A stretch of 64,000 nt of DNA from Tricholomella constricta (Eukaryota; Basidiomycota; Agaricomycetes; Agaricales; Lyophyllaceae): assembly GCA_013368375.1 (NCBI GenBank), contig JAACJP010000003.1:1488001-1552000 (forward strand). Direction: 5' to 3'. The translations under genes were made by a program, and so were the position numbers. Position 1 is the stretch's first letter. Every line of letters starts with the position of its first letter. Below the pieces are notes generated by a model. It was not told where the DNA came from. It did no database searches and was given only the letters and a program-made list of their open reading frames with translations. Of the stretch, positions 48,123 through 59,921 are shown in pieces.

Positions 48123-49544
48123 GAAATCGTGGCAAGTGTGTCGAGTGTCAACTTTTCATTATCCCCTTTTGGAACTTATAATTTCATACTTACAGAAGTC
48201 CCGATTAGCAAAAGCAGCTTAAGGATTCAATTGTCTACAGTGCACTTTGTTATTTAATGATCTCGCGGAGAGGCCTGGCGATTGATGCTTAGGTTGCAAC
48301 ACACGCGATCTTTAGAGAAAGTCGACACCATCGAACAAGGGCCCACAGTTTGCCAAATTGTCGATGGAAACTGCCGTTCAGTATTCGCGGGCACATAGTC
48401 ATCGAGATTTTGAAAGGGGTGTAGACTAGCTCGGGGACATTGGCCGGTGCTATCTTCTTCTTTGTGGCTCCATCGTTATATCAGGGGGGTCGGGACCAAC
48501 ACAACAAATAAAAGACATATGGGGGCGGATGGCAGCCCTCGTTGCCCTTCATACTCAAGGCAACATCATTGTATCTTTCAAGAAATTGAAGCTTGTATGG
48601 TGCATTTTCTGAGGTGTGGATTGTAGTGAATATAATCGAACTGCTTCCATTCATAACTGCATCTTGGCGACCGATTCTTGCTCAAACTTCAGGTCGATTT
48701 TGCTCTAGCTGAACGACGAGATGAATTTGTATGCCTGTCTCTGCTTCGGACATCAAACATCTTCATCAGCCTTGGGCTGTTTTTTTGAGTCACGCGGAAG
48801 TGGCAATTTTGCCGCCGCGGCACTTCTCGTTGTCTGCGATGACTATCGGTTACACCCACTAATGCTCTATCCTCAAAATGTTTGAGAGGATTAATTAGTA
48901 CTAAGGCATCCTGATTTCTGCGTATGATCTTCCCTTTAACGAAAGAGGTAAGTTGATCATCCGGCATTTGGCTTTTTTGTGTGGCGTCCGATCCATCACC
49001 AGCGCATTCGATGTACTGATGTGAATTCACATGCTGCTGCCACAACGATGATCGTGTAACCCCAACTCCCGCAGGCTTTAGTAATTGAAGGGGCCGGCGA
49101 ATTTCTTTTGCCTCGTCAGCTGGCACAATGGCTGCATGTGGTGTTCCTTACTTGAAGTTTAGCCACAACGCTTGGTACGTGAGCTTGATGATATTAATAG
49201 TCCCTAGGCCATGACATGCAGGTTCCGATCAATAGAAACAGGACGTTGGAGTCTTCTTTTGGTGTTTAGTGAACCATGGGCTCTGGAGTTGGGATCACGC
49301 TTGTCCCAAAACCAGTACCACAGGATCGATCTGTCAAAGTGTTGTGGTGCAACCAAGACACAGTTATAGACTGACAGCCCATTGCAGACTGAAACCCACG
49401 CACTTATCGCGATGTGTTCCCGACTAGTACAAGATGGCCTGGACTTCACTTCTGCAAGGACACCTCGAAAATGGTTAAAAGCATCGCCGTCCTAGGTCAA
49501 TTGGAATGCCCAGGGACCCTTCGCCCCACCTTCGAGTATCCACC
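48123..49544. other. Gene-poor region with a diverged dispersed repeat
   Basis: 1.4 kb without a recognisable gene. Open frames of up to 145 codons (minus strand, 48689-49126) show no family signature and look fortuitous. About 100 bp near 48,375-48,490 (containing GTGGCTCCATCGTTATAT) is similar to 51,630-51,770. Confidence 0.45.
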
Positions 49545-50838
49545 ATGCGCTTCAGCTTCACTTCTATCCTCTTTAGCCTTGTCGCTCTCAGCAGTAAGCT
49601 CGCTGCCTCCCTTGAGGTAGAGAACTGCGGTGGTGGAGGCGCTCTCGTAACCCCCAGTTGTTACACCTGCCCTCGTATAGCGCAGTTCAATGCAGGTTTG
49701 TTTTCCTCGGAAAAGACCAACCGCGTGTGTTTCGGATACCTACCAGGAGCCAAGGACGACCGGATGGCTTGCACGTTCGTAATTTTATTCTGCAATTTTG
49801 ACCTTCAACTGATCGTCTTTCTCTCAACCCTTGTAGGTACTATGAAAAAGGTTACTTGTGAGTTGCTACTGTCGTCTCTGGGTCATTGGCCTAACGTTCT
49901 CTCGTGCAGCTACACTGAAAAATATTTCAACGGCAATACCAAGGAACGCTACCAGACACCTCGTCTTATCGGCCGCTGCTATTACACCGTTCGTATTTTG
50001 TGCGGCATCGGTTCGGAGCAGTGTGGCTCATGCCTCCGTTTTTCATCATAGGAGGATGGTGATCTCAAGGGCGGTTCGTATTCTGGATACTCCAGCCAAG
50101 AGTGTCCGTCTAAAGCACCGAGGGAGGTCGAGTCGGAGTGCGCTCAGGAGCGGGACAAGGGCACATACTTCAAGAAATGTGCAGCTCCAGACTGCGCCTA
50201 TGAGACGGAGACGTGCTACGGGTGCCCAAGGCTCAACACAAACACCAACTACGTCGACGTGGATACACGAAACGGCGGGCTCAAGTGTAGGTGAGTGTTT
50301 CTTGGATCTACATTCCAGAGTCCGTATTGCCAGACTGACTGCGAATTTAGTTACTCCACCACGCTTGTGATAGGAAGTTACAACAACACATGCACCTACG
50401 ACGTACGTTTTCCTGCTCTTGGATTGGATGCTTTTCTACTTTACTGAAAATGGTCGCGGTTAGCCAAAGGACGGTAAACTCATCAACACCACCAACCTCG
50501 AGCCCCCCTGCCAGCTTGCCGCACCACAAGTTTTCGCCTGCGACCGCGTGCGCCAACAACGCATAGTGGAAGGGAAGAGAGCCCAGTTCATTAAGGAGAA
50601 CTACACGAACAAGGGATTGACCGCGAAACCTTGCATCCAGTTCCTGACCGAAAGGTGGTCGGAAAACGGATCTGTGGCTCCACTGTTCAGCATCTGGGAA
50701 CTGGAGGAGGTGTGCAACTTCCCCGAATATTACGTTACGATCAAAAAAGGTGATCCCTTGGCGAACGAAGACTTTATCAAAGACCTGGAAAACCTGCAGG
50801 AGACGCCGGGCTATGGGTACTATCATGTCACTGGATAG
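49545..50838 (+). CDS. Secreted cysteine-rich protein, unknown function
   Basis: Signal peptide MRFSFTSILFSLVALSSKLAAS, then VENCGGGGALVTPSCYTCPRIAQFNAGLF...CFGYLPGAKDDRMACT. Splicing with introns at about 49.77 and 49.86 kb joins YYEKGYF and YTEKYFNGNTKERYQTPRLIGRCYYT. A further intron (GTTCGT..CATAG) leads to an exon without a methionine, about 50,052-50,291: EDGDLKGGSYSGYSSQECPSK, CAYETETCYGCPRLNTNTN, TRNGGLKC. It continues with YSTTLVIGSYNNTCTYD and PKDGKLINTTNLEPPCQLAAPQVFACDRVRQQR, and ends TPGYGYYHVTG. It has many cysteines, several N-glycosylation sequons and two C-Y-x-C-P-R motifs. I recognise no family; an extracellular role (wall, effector-like or adhesive) is a guess. Confidence 0.7.
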
Positions 50839-53789
50839 CGACAGACAGGAGTTGAGAGGGAGGGAAAGGGACGCAATGCGTACGAGGTGACGAGGAATTG
50901 GTTGTGGAGGACTTAAATCATTCGAACATATGTCGTACTCCCTGCTTGTAGGACAATACTCAAGTTTTGTGCTGATTGACAGCGTGGCCCTGAAGAAACC
51001 TGTCACTTGGTTATAGTGCCGCCTGCACTATGGAAAGCCGGACCCGTACGAGTCTGACGATGATTTAGAAAAAAAGTTGAATCGGAAAGCCTTGTCAGCC
51101 GAGATGCCGGAGCCCCAATAGGAAGGATCTCCGTCATCAAGTGCCTGAATATTAAATCAGTCTACAGAGTTGCTGCAAGGGCTAGAAGCCTACGCTCGCA
51201 GATAGAACGGCCATGGCGCCAAAAGGTCCCCAGACAGCTCCAGATTCGATCGGCATGGATGGATGGATGGATGTATTAGGAATCTCTTCGTTTGATGTTG
51301 TCGCTAAACGGTTTCAATATCTAGATGGCTCCAAATTCTTACGGAAAGTCACCCACTAGCCCTGTTACAGCTGCAGGCGAAATAGTCCATTATCTTTGTG
51401 CACTCCGAGCGTACGATCTCGACGAAGATTAATATTGATGTATTTAGGAATCTTAAAATAATGTCGCGGGGGGTTCATCCGAAATATAATCTTACCTTTG
51501 GACATTTCTGGCGTAAATTAGTTTTAGTGAGGAGGAATACAATAATCATAAAACACGACGTTCATGCCCAAAAAAACCTGAGACCATTGAAGAAGCGTAG
51601 TGGGGCGCAACTGGAATGTTGAACATAGAAGGTGCCATTCGATGCTCGCGGACGCAGAGTCGTCAGCGGGATTGTCGATAATTTGTAGAATATAGCTTTC
51701 AGAGTGCAGGAAATTTGTCGGCGCCGTCTTCCTGTTCTGTGGCTCCATCGTTATATTAGGGAGATCGGTAGAAGCGCAGAGACGGACTCAGAATCGTGTA
51801 GCCTTCTTCAAGAGTCTCCCCAACGGCACGGAACAAGGCTAAATCATATGTCAATTACCTGGACATGGTCGGTGACAAAGGACATTAAAATCTACTCACC
51901 AGATTACCCTGCAGTTGCGCATGCACTCCTGCCACTCCTGTCTAACACATAGAAGTAAACCTATCGCCAGTCATATTTACGTGCAGGCCTTCGCCTCGGG
52001 GGGTCAAGGTCCAATTAAGAGTTGGATCCTCAAAATGGACACCAGTCCTGACGTCCAAGTCGATGTTTTTGAGGTTTCGACGCTCATGCGCGTCGTCGAT
52101 GGAGGTAGAGCAAGGTACTGGCAGACGTGGTGCAAGGTAGATATATTGCACGCTCTGTGGAGGACCGCGACCGCTCTCGCTCAATGCTTAGCGAGTTGCC
52201 TAGCCATAGGATTGGTCGGGACAAGGTCGTTCCTTTGGTGCCCAAATCCCGCGACCAAATTAAATAGGGAGGAGCGAGGCAGGGTAGCTTGGTAATGGAG
52301 GAGGAGAGGTAGTTGTTTGCGACTCACGAAGGAGTCAGGGCTCATGTTGACACCAGGTGAAAGTTGACAATTTGGACCACGGCCACACCTCACAAGCAAT
52401 CCCGTGCTCGCAGCTTGGAGAAATTTTTACACACTCAACGACGTAACCCAGCAAGACCACACTAGACCTATAATATGTTCAACGCTGGAGGCAGGAATTA
52501 ATTTTGCTGGGCCACGAGGGCCGCTCTTACGGGACAACAGAGAAGTGAGTTGACAAACCCCTCCTCCCGAAATTTGATATCACACGGGATATATACATAT
52601 CACAGTACCACCTCTAGACAGTAACCTCATCCATCTCGTCCCGTCCTCCAAGAGGTGCGACGCGAGTAGCCATCAGCGAACCATCTCGCCCGGAAGCCAG
52701 AGCGGTGGCAGATTATACGAATCGGATTGAAAGCACAACCCACAAGATTTGGCACAACACGCCCCCGTCGGTCTCCAGCTCTGCCTAACCCGAGCGCGGA
52801 CGTGCGGTGGCGGCCCGGACGTGCGCACTCGGCAGGCATGGGTCGTTTGCGCGTGAGGACCTATGCATCTGCGGTTGATCGGGCTCATTACAGATGCCTG
52901 AAGACCTGGTTGAATGGCGAGGCAGTCTGTACTTAACGACGTGATGCCTCCGCGTACGCGGGACCGTAGAGCACGTCAGAGCGTGGCCTTGGCTCTGCGA
53001 GGCCCTGCTGCCACTCAGGTGACGACCGCAGCTAATAGCCCTTGCAAGTCGGCGGGACTTCTCACACAATCTGAAAAAAAGGCCGTGCATATTTACTTTT
53101 CACCGCTGCTTCACGGGAAGTTTTTGAACTAATTACGCACCTCGCCAGGTATCCCAGTGACACGGAACATGGACAACTCGATCCGATGATGATAATTGGC
53201 CTAACGAATGCAAGTATCATCGTTCAAGCTTGGCGTTGAGAAAGGGAAATGGACGAACATGTCTGTTACCCCGGCTGATAATTAAGACGTGCAGGTCTAC
53301 TTCGAAGGGGCATCTTGAAGCACACTCCACGAGTTCGCGTTCATCTCTTCATCCCCAGGGACATTGTTATCATGATCCAGCCTCCTCATTTGATGTTGGC
53401 ATCGTTCTCCTGTGGTCTGAGAGATACCACCAAGAAGTTCGTCGTGGCGAGGATTCAGCAGATTACTCGTCGTCGGGCAAGTTGGACCTAATAAGATGGG
53501 CGAAAGGTATCATTGCTCAGCTAAACAATAAAAATGGTCAACGAACGAACACTCTGCGATCCCCAGCTGTTCGATGAAGCATTACGACAGATTGTCCTCA
53601 AGGTTCAATCCAGCGAGCATCGCATGAATAATACGGCCTGTTCAACCTGTCTACGGCATTTTGTGGTCCCTCGTTATATGATCATTTTTGAACGTGAGCG
53701 TCAGTGCGTCAGTATCAGATATTCGACTGAATTGGCCTTGCTTTCGACTCAGTTTGATTGTTGATCGTCGCGTTCGCCTTTGTTGCCTC
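50839..53789. other. Gene-poor region, left part
   Basis: About 3 kb. Scattered short open frames on both strands, none with recognisable family content. A small (ATGG)n microsatellite lies at 51255-51273. A diverged copy of the 48.4-kb repeat lies near 51.63-51.77 kb. Open frames around 53.33-53.76 kb might be decayed coding sequence, but no product can be named. Confidence 0.45.
51255..51273 (+). repeat. ATGG microsatellite
   Basis: The tetranucleotide ATGG is repeated about four and a half times. Confidence 0.7.
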
Positions 53790-54320
53790 GCTACTTTGAG
53801 GTGGTGGTCGGACAACGAACCGGAGGCGACGAGTCCACTACGGCTTCCCGGACGATGTACGGCGGCACCATGGTCGGGAGTACTCCATTCCCATGGTAAT
53901 GTACTCTTGCGGCGGCCTGGTAAAGAGGCGCCAACAGGTAGAGTACAAAATGAGATGGATCACGCCCGACCAAAGATTGGACCAACACGTCGTGAAGAGT
54001 AGATGGATGCAGCTTCACCCAGCACTCGGAGCATCGACTCAGAAGAGTTCGATGCCACTTGTGGAAGGAAGCAGGAGGGAGAGAGTGGATGAGTTGAGGT
54101 GGTGGTGATAGTAAATGGACGACAGGTGGGTGCTTTTATATGTCGCGGTCGAGTGATGTTGGTCACCAATAATTTGCTTTGTCACAAACAGGTTCTTACT
54201 TTCTCGAATCTGCGCCTGGGGTCTTCGTCGCCCCGTGGTCATCCGGTTTACTCCAGACATCATCATATACCCATGCCAAGGTCCGTATTTATGGCTCCAG
54301 ATATATCATGCTCATCATGC
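53790..54320 (+). repeat. Dispersed repeat / decayed gene, copy 1
   Basis: About 450-530 bp that recurs in inverse orientation at about 56,220-56,870. The best-conserved block (near 53,850-53,945) translates in part as RRHHGREYSIPMVMYSCGGLV. Further matches include GGTCACCAATA, TTGCTTTGTCACAAA and TGGGGTCTTCG. Frames are interrupted or shifted, so a formerly coding repeat is likely. Confidence 0.55.
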
Positions 54321-56219
54321 CTCCGGCCATAACGTGAACACTCACAGAAGTTTCTCTCCATTTGGGGCGTCAAAAGAGGGCAAACGAACTGGTTCTCGGA
54401 CTTTACCTGCCATTTTCGCATTCATTTCACCTTTTTCATTCACCGGCGCTCATCGATAAATCACCATTCACAAGTCATGCATTCTTTCCTGCTCGGAACG
54501 AAGCACGACCTTGGGACCCATGAGACGTTTCGGAAAAATGTTCCCTTGCCATCCGCCCAAGACTACACGAGGTCTGCGTCTTTTTCTGTTCGAAACGCGG
54601 CGTGATGGTCTTCGAGGGCAGCCCTCAACTGCTTCCCCTTCTAACAAGCCATCGATAATGACCCCCCCTCGCTTATCACCTTCTGTGGCTCAAATAATCT
54701 CTTCGCCCGTTGACTCAGCCCCCTAAGGCATCATGTGAACTAGAGGACACCCAGAGACTCCACTGGCTCGCTCCCGCCACTACATGGCAATATCAAACTC
54801 TTTTAAAGCCTTGAAGCACCTCTTAAAGATGAAATTATACAATGACTATACATTCTGCGTCACAGCACGCCGTTTCAGAACCCGCGTACTCCGCCATCCG
54901 CCTTCAACAAGCCAGGTGTCTCTGGCAATCACATGCCTTCAGGACATCAGGCCCGGGGGTGTCCTGACGATGCGCCACGAGGTGCTGAAGACCGCGAATC
55001 CTCTGCAGGGTCAGCGGGAATGGAAGCTGGGTCTCAAACGCGTATCGATATCGATAATTTACCACGAGCGGCTGTTATACTTGTCATGCTTGTCAAGTCC
55101 AACTCGGAGATGTCGCGGTGAGCTCAGTTGGTATATTTTTACCTGGCTTACTTTCAGCCCCGTTCGTTTCGTTATTTACACCGCGCTACTTCTCGCTGAG
55201 CATGCGAGGGAAGCGCACTTCGAAATCGAAACATATATATCGGGACTCACCTAATTGCCCACGAGGATGCGGTTATTGACCACTTGTTTCCCATAACTCC
55301 CCTCTATATATATTTCATCGGTTGGCAGAATTGATCCATCAGTTCAACTTCGTAGCTCAGGTCCAGTGAGCGCAGTCTTAGTAGGGCATGTCGAAGCAAT
55401 AGTGGAAATGCCCCAAAGCGTGCAGATCTGGAAACACATGCACGAAGGGCATTAGCCGTGTAGACAAAGATTTCTTCGATGAATACCGTCGTTCTTATGT
55501 CGTGTTAGTCAGGCGTATTACGACAGTTCACCCTCCGCCCCATTTTAGCGATCCAACAAATACTCCTGGAACGTTGTAGCGGGATGAAATCTGAGATAAA
55601 AGTCGCGTAAATATTTGAAACACGACTGGGAGAGAACTTGTATGACCTTACGACGAAACCTGAATTGAATTCTCCCGGACCTTTGGGAAACCCACACAGA
55701 AGGTCGCGATATAACACGCTACCTTGGCGCTACGTCGTGCGACGCGATGAGGGAGACGTCACCACACCAGGAAGACTCGGGGAGCTCGCAGCGGGCAATA
55801 CTGCGGTAGATGACAGGGGCAGACAAAGCCCAACATTTCTACGAAAGTACTCCGCGTGGTTTGCCTCAAAATGGTCGCGTCAATGACGGTAATTCCTGCC
55901 CGACCTGCCGCGTCATCCGTTGGAAGCCAATATACAAGTTACACGTATGGACAGGGGAAATTCAAAGAGGTGGACAGGGTATAAACACGACGCAAGGGGG
56001 AGGAACGAGCTGGGAAATGCCACCGTGCCTAAGGAAAAAAGATCTAGTCGTTTTGACCGATGTGCATGGATTCCACAGGCAGATGACTCGCGACGTGTAG
56101 TCCGAGAATGTCTTTCCAGCTCCATGCGCGTGTATTATGATGACATGTGGGTAATGGTTGATGAGCGTCTGCGAAGTAACAGGAGGAGATCAGCTGAATG
56201 GGGCGACCTTAAGCTTTGG
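54321..56219. other. Gene-poor region, between the two inverted repeat copies
   Basis: About 1.9 kb with open frames up to 156 codons (54784-55254, +) but without family signature, signal peptide or convincing splice structure. No gene can be supported. Confidence 0.4.
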
Positions 56220-56870
56220 ACCCCCAAAAAAGAAGAAACGGCGAGGTTCAGCTCGCCTCATGACATCGCTAGAAGCATGGAGAAGGAGCCCCGGACGTTG
56301 GGGTGATCCTTTTGAAAAGCTAGACTGAAGGAGGCACGGCGAAGACCCCAGACGGCGAGTCGGAAAGGATAGAGAGATATGGAATATCAGATGGCCTATT
56401 TGTGACAAAGGAAACTATTGGTGACCAACCATCGCCCAACGCAGACACAAGACCACCCACCTGTCCAATTGTAAATACCACAGCCGCCATTCACCCCCTC
56501 TCTCACTGTCTTCTCCTGCTCAATCGCATTTTCATTACAGTTTCTTTTTGAATTCGGTACTCCTGTGGCCGGGCGACGCCTCGTCCGCTTCCATTCACGT
56601 CGACTATTGGGCTAAGCCTTGGTCGGGCGTTGTCCATCTCACTGTACCCTTCCTGCTGGCGCCTCTTGGACAAGGCCGCCACAACAGTACATTACGACGG
56701 GCATGGATAATTTCCGACCATGGTGCCGCCATTCATCGTCTTGGAAGGTCAAGCGGACCCGCTCGGGTAACACTTCAAGCACCGGAGGCAGCAGGACCGA
56801 AAGCGCATGATCGAGAGTCTGGACTGGAGCCCATTTGGTCGAATTCTGGTGCAGATTACCTGACGACACT
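56220..56870 (-). repeat. Dispersed repeat / decayed gene, copy 2
   Basis: Inverse-orientation relative of 53,790-54,320. On the minus strand the conserved block reads LTFQDDEWRHHGRKLSMPVVMYCCGGLV, after which the frame differs from copy 1 (VQEAPAGRVQ-stop against VKRRQQVEYKMRW). This points to an indel and loss of function in at least one copy. Confidence 0.55.
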
Positions 56871-58931
56871 CATGGCGCGCAGCCAACACGGTGCCCCAAC
56901 TGAGTTCACCGATGTTCAGCCCACGAGGGCGACAGGAACATGGCCGCAGACGGACTAAAGGGCGTTGAGGATGGGCGGGATGAAATGCGCCTCGGCGGCT
57001 CCGAAGGACTCCGTTTAACGTAGCTCTACACCTCGTGCAAAGTGTTAGTCGGGGAGCAGATATGTACCTCAACTCCCTAATCTCAGTAACAGTACCAAAA
57101 GAACTGAACGGTGGTATATCTCGCTTTTTCGTCAGGTCCGACGACTTTGCGCGACACCGGAGAGCCTACCCGTCACTCCGAAGCAGTACCTGCCAAACAA
57201 CAGTCAGTCGAAACATCTCGATGCTAGGGGCAGATGTGTTCGTCCAGTCCTTATCCTCATTATCGAATGGAGCGATGATATCCTTTTGCCTGGCATGTTA
57301 GGCTCAACGGCTCGCTCAATACTGAGAGCCAGAACAGCCACGATGATGCGTCACCTGCCAAATTGGCCAGTCAGTCTCTGAAGTAGCTTTCAGCGAGGAG
57401 CAGAGATGTTCGGCTGCCCCTTTCTCTTTCCTGTCTGACCACGAATAATATACGCTTTCCAGGAAATCGGGGTCCAGCCAAAACCCAGCACCTCTGAGTC
57501 CCTGCCACTGCTCAAGGATGAGCCATTGACGGGCTCTGTACAGGCCCGTTGGCGCGTATAGATGTGGACTTTAAATGCTCTTGAAAGCCACATACCTGGA
57601 GGGCTGCAAATTTCTCTGCATCGAATTCCAATTTAGCCTAGGCCTAGGCTTCCAGCACGCAACCGCTGGGTCCTACAGACAGGCCGAAGGACTGTTAGTG
57701 TCCTTTGAGAGAAGCACACTTGAGGGACATATACCTGCGCAACCCATGTTCGGCTGTTGCGCCCGCGGCGAATGCGCGAGCGGCCGTGCATGTCGTCTCT
57801 GAGCAGTGACATGGTACTGATGCGTTGGGCGCTGCTCGTCCGGGAGCGAGTGGTTTAGGTAAAAATGATATCCTGAACATCGAGTTTATCTGACAGGGAG
57901 TGGTTCGAGTTCTGCTGATGCGATTAGGTGGTTCTCGCGGTCGAGTGTGCGACGCGATAGCCTACAAACTGGTCTGGTGGGCAGCTGAATGTGCGCCCTA
58001 TCGTGCGGAGAATACTTTCGCAATCCTTGCCTAAGATGTATATCCGTTGTGATATAGATTGTCCAGGAGTGGCTTGACGACTCACTTCTTAAAAGCAGTC
58101 CTCGCGCCCCATCAGTCCTGCACCCGGCGTTGAAGAATTTCCATAGGTCATGCGAATTCTTACTTGGCTCCATCGGTGAGTGTACGAACGGTGCGTTGCA
58201 GTCATAGGATCAGTTATGAGGAGCGATCAAGAGGTGGCCGTAACAGTCGAGGTTGTGGTTGCGTTTAGGTACTAAGGTAGCGCGGTTCTTTCCTGGGATC
58301 ATCACGGTCACGGATCCTTTCTTCCGAACACCCGCTTCCTCCCCCTGCATTTTTTATGCTCAAGGCTCGCGACTTCGCTGAGCTCATTCATGTGCTGTCT
58401 CAGGCTGGAACATGGCTGCTTGTGACCCCATAGCTCAGCGTAGGTTTGGTATCGACCGTGATAGCTCATACCCGTCCCCACAAGTGACTGCGACGGTCGG
58501 GGATCTTCAGGACCACTCCACGTATCTCCACTACAAGCACAGCGCGCCCTAAATACAAGAATTGAACTTATCTCGGGCCCTTGACCTTTATAGGGCTTTC
58601 TATGGCTTGATCACAGTGGTGGAAATTCATATGGGAGGCTGACACAACTTTGCCTTTCATTGTCTCAATGCAACATCGTTGGTCTCTTCGATTGAGGCGC
58701 ACCATAGCATGCGCATTATACCATGATCCTGAAGGGCGGATCTTGGTGCGTAAATTCGAATTTCTTCCATTCATAGAAACAGATCCATTTCAAAATTTCG
58801 GGCAGATATCGTTCTTGCCTGCCCGGATGTCCAACTAAAGCTACCATGTTCTATTTTCGTCTCAGGTTGAAGATGTTAGCCGCCTGGCAGTATAAAGTCC
58901 AGCCAGCCACTCCAGAACGACCCTCACTTCC
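56871..58931. other. Gene-poor region, right part
   Basis: About 2 kb. No recognisable gene; open frames are below about 110 codons and lack signatures. A TATA box (TATAAAG, 58891-58897) near its right end belongs to the following gene. Confidence 0.4.
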
Positions 58932-58932
58932 T

Positions 58933-58958
58933 ACCACCACCACCACCACCACCACCAC
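58933..58958 (+). repeat. (ACC)n microsatellite in the 5' leader
   Basis: An uninterrupted run of ACC/CCA triplets between the TATA box and the ATG at 58978; it probably lies in the 5' untranslated leader. Confidence 0.7.
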
Positions 58959-58977
58959 TCGGTAGCCCATAATCGTC

Positions 58978-59921
58978 ATGCGTCCTTCACCACGTCTCCT
59001 CATCTCCGGCCTAACGATCTTTACCTGGAGCGTCAGTGCTGCTTACGCCTCCGTCAACCCGTATATAACCCACACCGAGGGCATCTCACGCCGCCATCAC
59101 GACGCAGAGAAACGACAGATCCGCAACGCAGACTACGGTTCTTCCGGAAGTTCGTCGCCCAAGTCAGTCTATGACGAAAGTGAAGACAGCGTGAGAGATT
59201 CTACTGCACACGATCAGCAGTCCTCAAAGCCTTCGCGAAGCGACGAAAAGGAAAAGCGCGGTCTTTTCGAGATCGGCGATTCATTCCTTCTGGGCGCTCT
59301 TTCACTGAACGACCTATCGGATCTCCCTTTATGCGAACATCTGGTAGAATTTTTTCTGCTCAGTGGAGATCCCTACTCGGACGAAGAAGAGGGCCAGGAT
59401 ATGACAAGACGCAATGCCGGCATATCACAGCGAACATCCCAGTGCCCGGCTTGTGCTAGACGGATGGCCCCTGTGGGCACCAAAAGTATCCGTGGCTTTG
59501 CACATGTCATTTCGCGCGCCAACCATAGGCTCGAGCGCCATCGGTGGGGGGACGTCCAACACGAAAAAGGATCCATAGAGCTTCACCGAATGGGTACGAG
59601 ACAGGTCGATCGCGCCAGGAAGATTGTTTCGCCACGCAGCGATGGCAACACGATGATGACGGTTACGCCCACGTCCAGGACTGACTCAACAGGGCTCGAC
59701 AACCTCCGCATCGCACGAGGACTGAGAGAACACGATGCACCTGCGAATGATCCATCGACTCCACGTTTGCCTCGTGACCTTGGATATGATGGGCCCAGCG
59801 CCATGCGGCTTGTTAGGCGAAGAAATCAGCGGGACTCAAGCACTGTGTATGGTTCTACCAAACCCGACCACGACGAGCGAGTGAAGTTTCAGAATGATCC
59901 AAAGCTCGGCGCGTTATAGTA
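58978..59921 (+). CDS. Secreted, mostly disordered protein with dibasic Kex2-like sites, unknown function
   Basis: Intronless 313-residue ORF. A probable signal peptide (MRPSPRLLISGLTIFTWSVSAAYAS) is followed by a Ser/Asp/Arg-rich, low-complexity chain. Dibasic sites at RR38-39, KR45-46 (HDAEKR-QIRN) and KR93-94 (EKEKR-GLFEIGD) match Kex2 processing sites. A short hydrophobic stretch (SFLLGALSLNDLSDLPLCEHLVEFFLL) and a CPAC motif (near residue 160) are the only ordered-looking parts. A TATA box at 58891 and the start codon 87 bp downstream form a sensible promoter. It has no recognisable family. It is the last gene before the pheromone array, so a mating-related role is conceivable but unproven. 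Confidence 0.6.

Noticed and set aside
48689..49126. 145-codon minus-strand frame
   Set aside because: No recognisable domain, signal or splice context; Arg/Ser/Asn composition typical of fortuitous frames.
55114..55185. tRNA-like 72-nt segment: 7-bp ends CGCGGTG/CACCGCG and an A-box-like GAGCTCAGTTGGTA
   Set aside because: The D-stem cannot pair, there is no proper T-arm (no GTTCRANNC loop with a 5-bp stem beside the acceptor end) and no anticodon stem. Probably chance or a badly decayed tRNA-derived sequence.
58430..58500. ATAGCTCAGCGTAGG resembling a tRNA A-box
   Set aside because: No B-box and no acceptor-stem pairing downstream.
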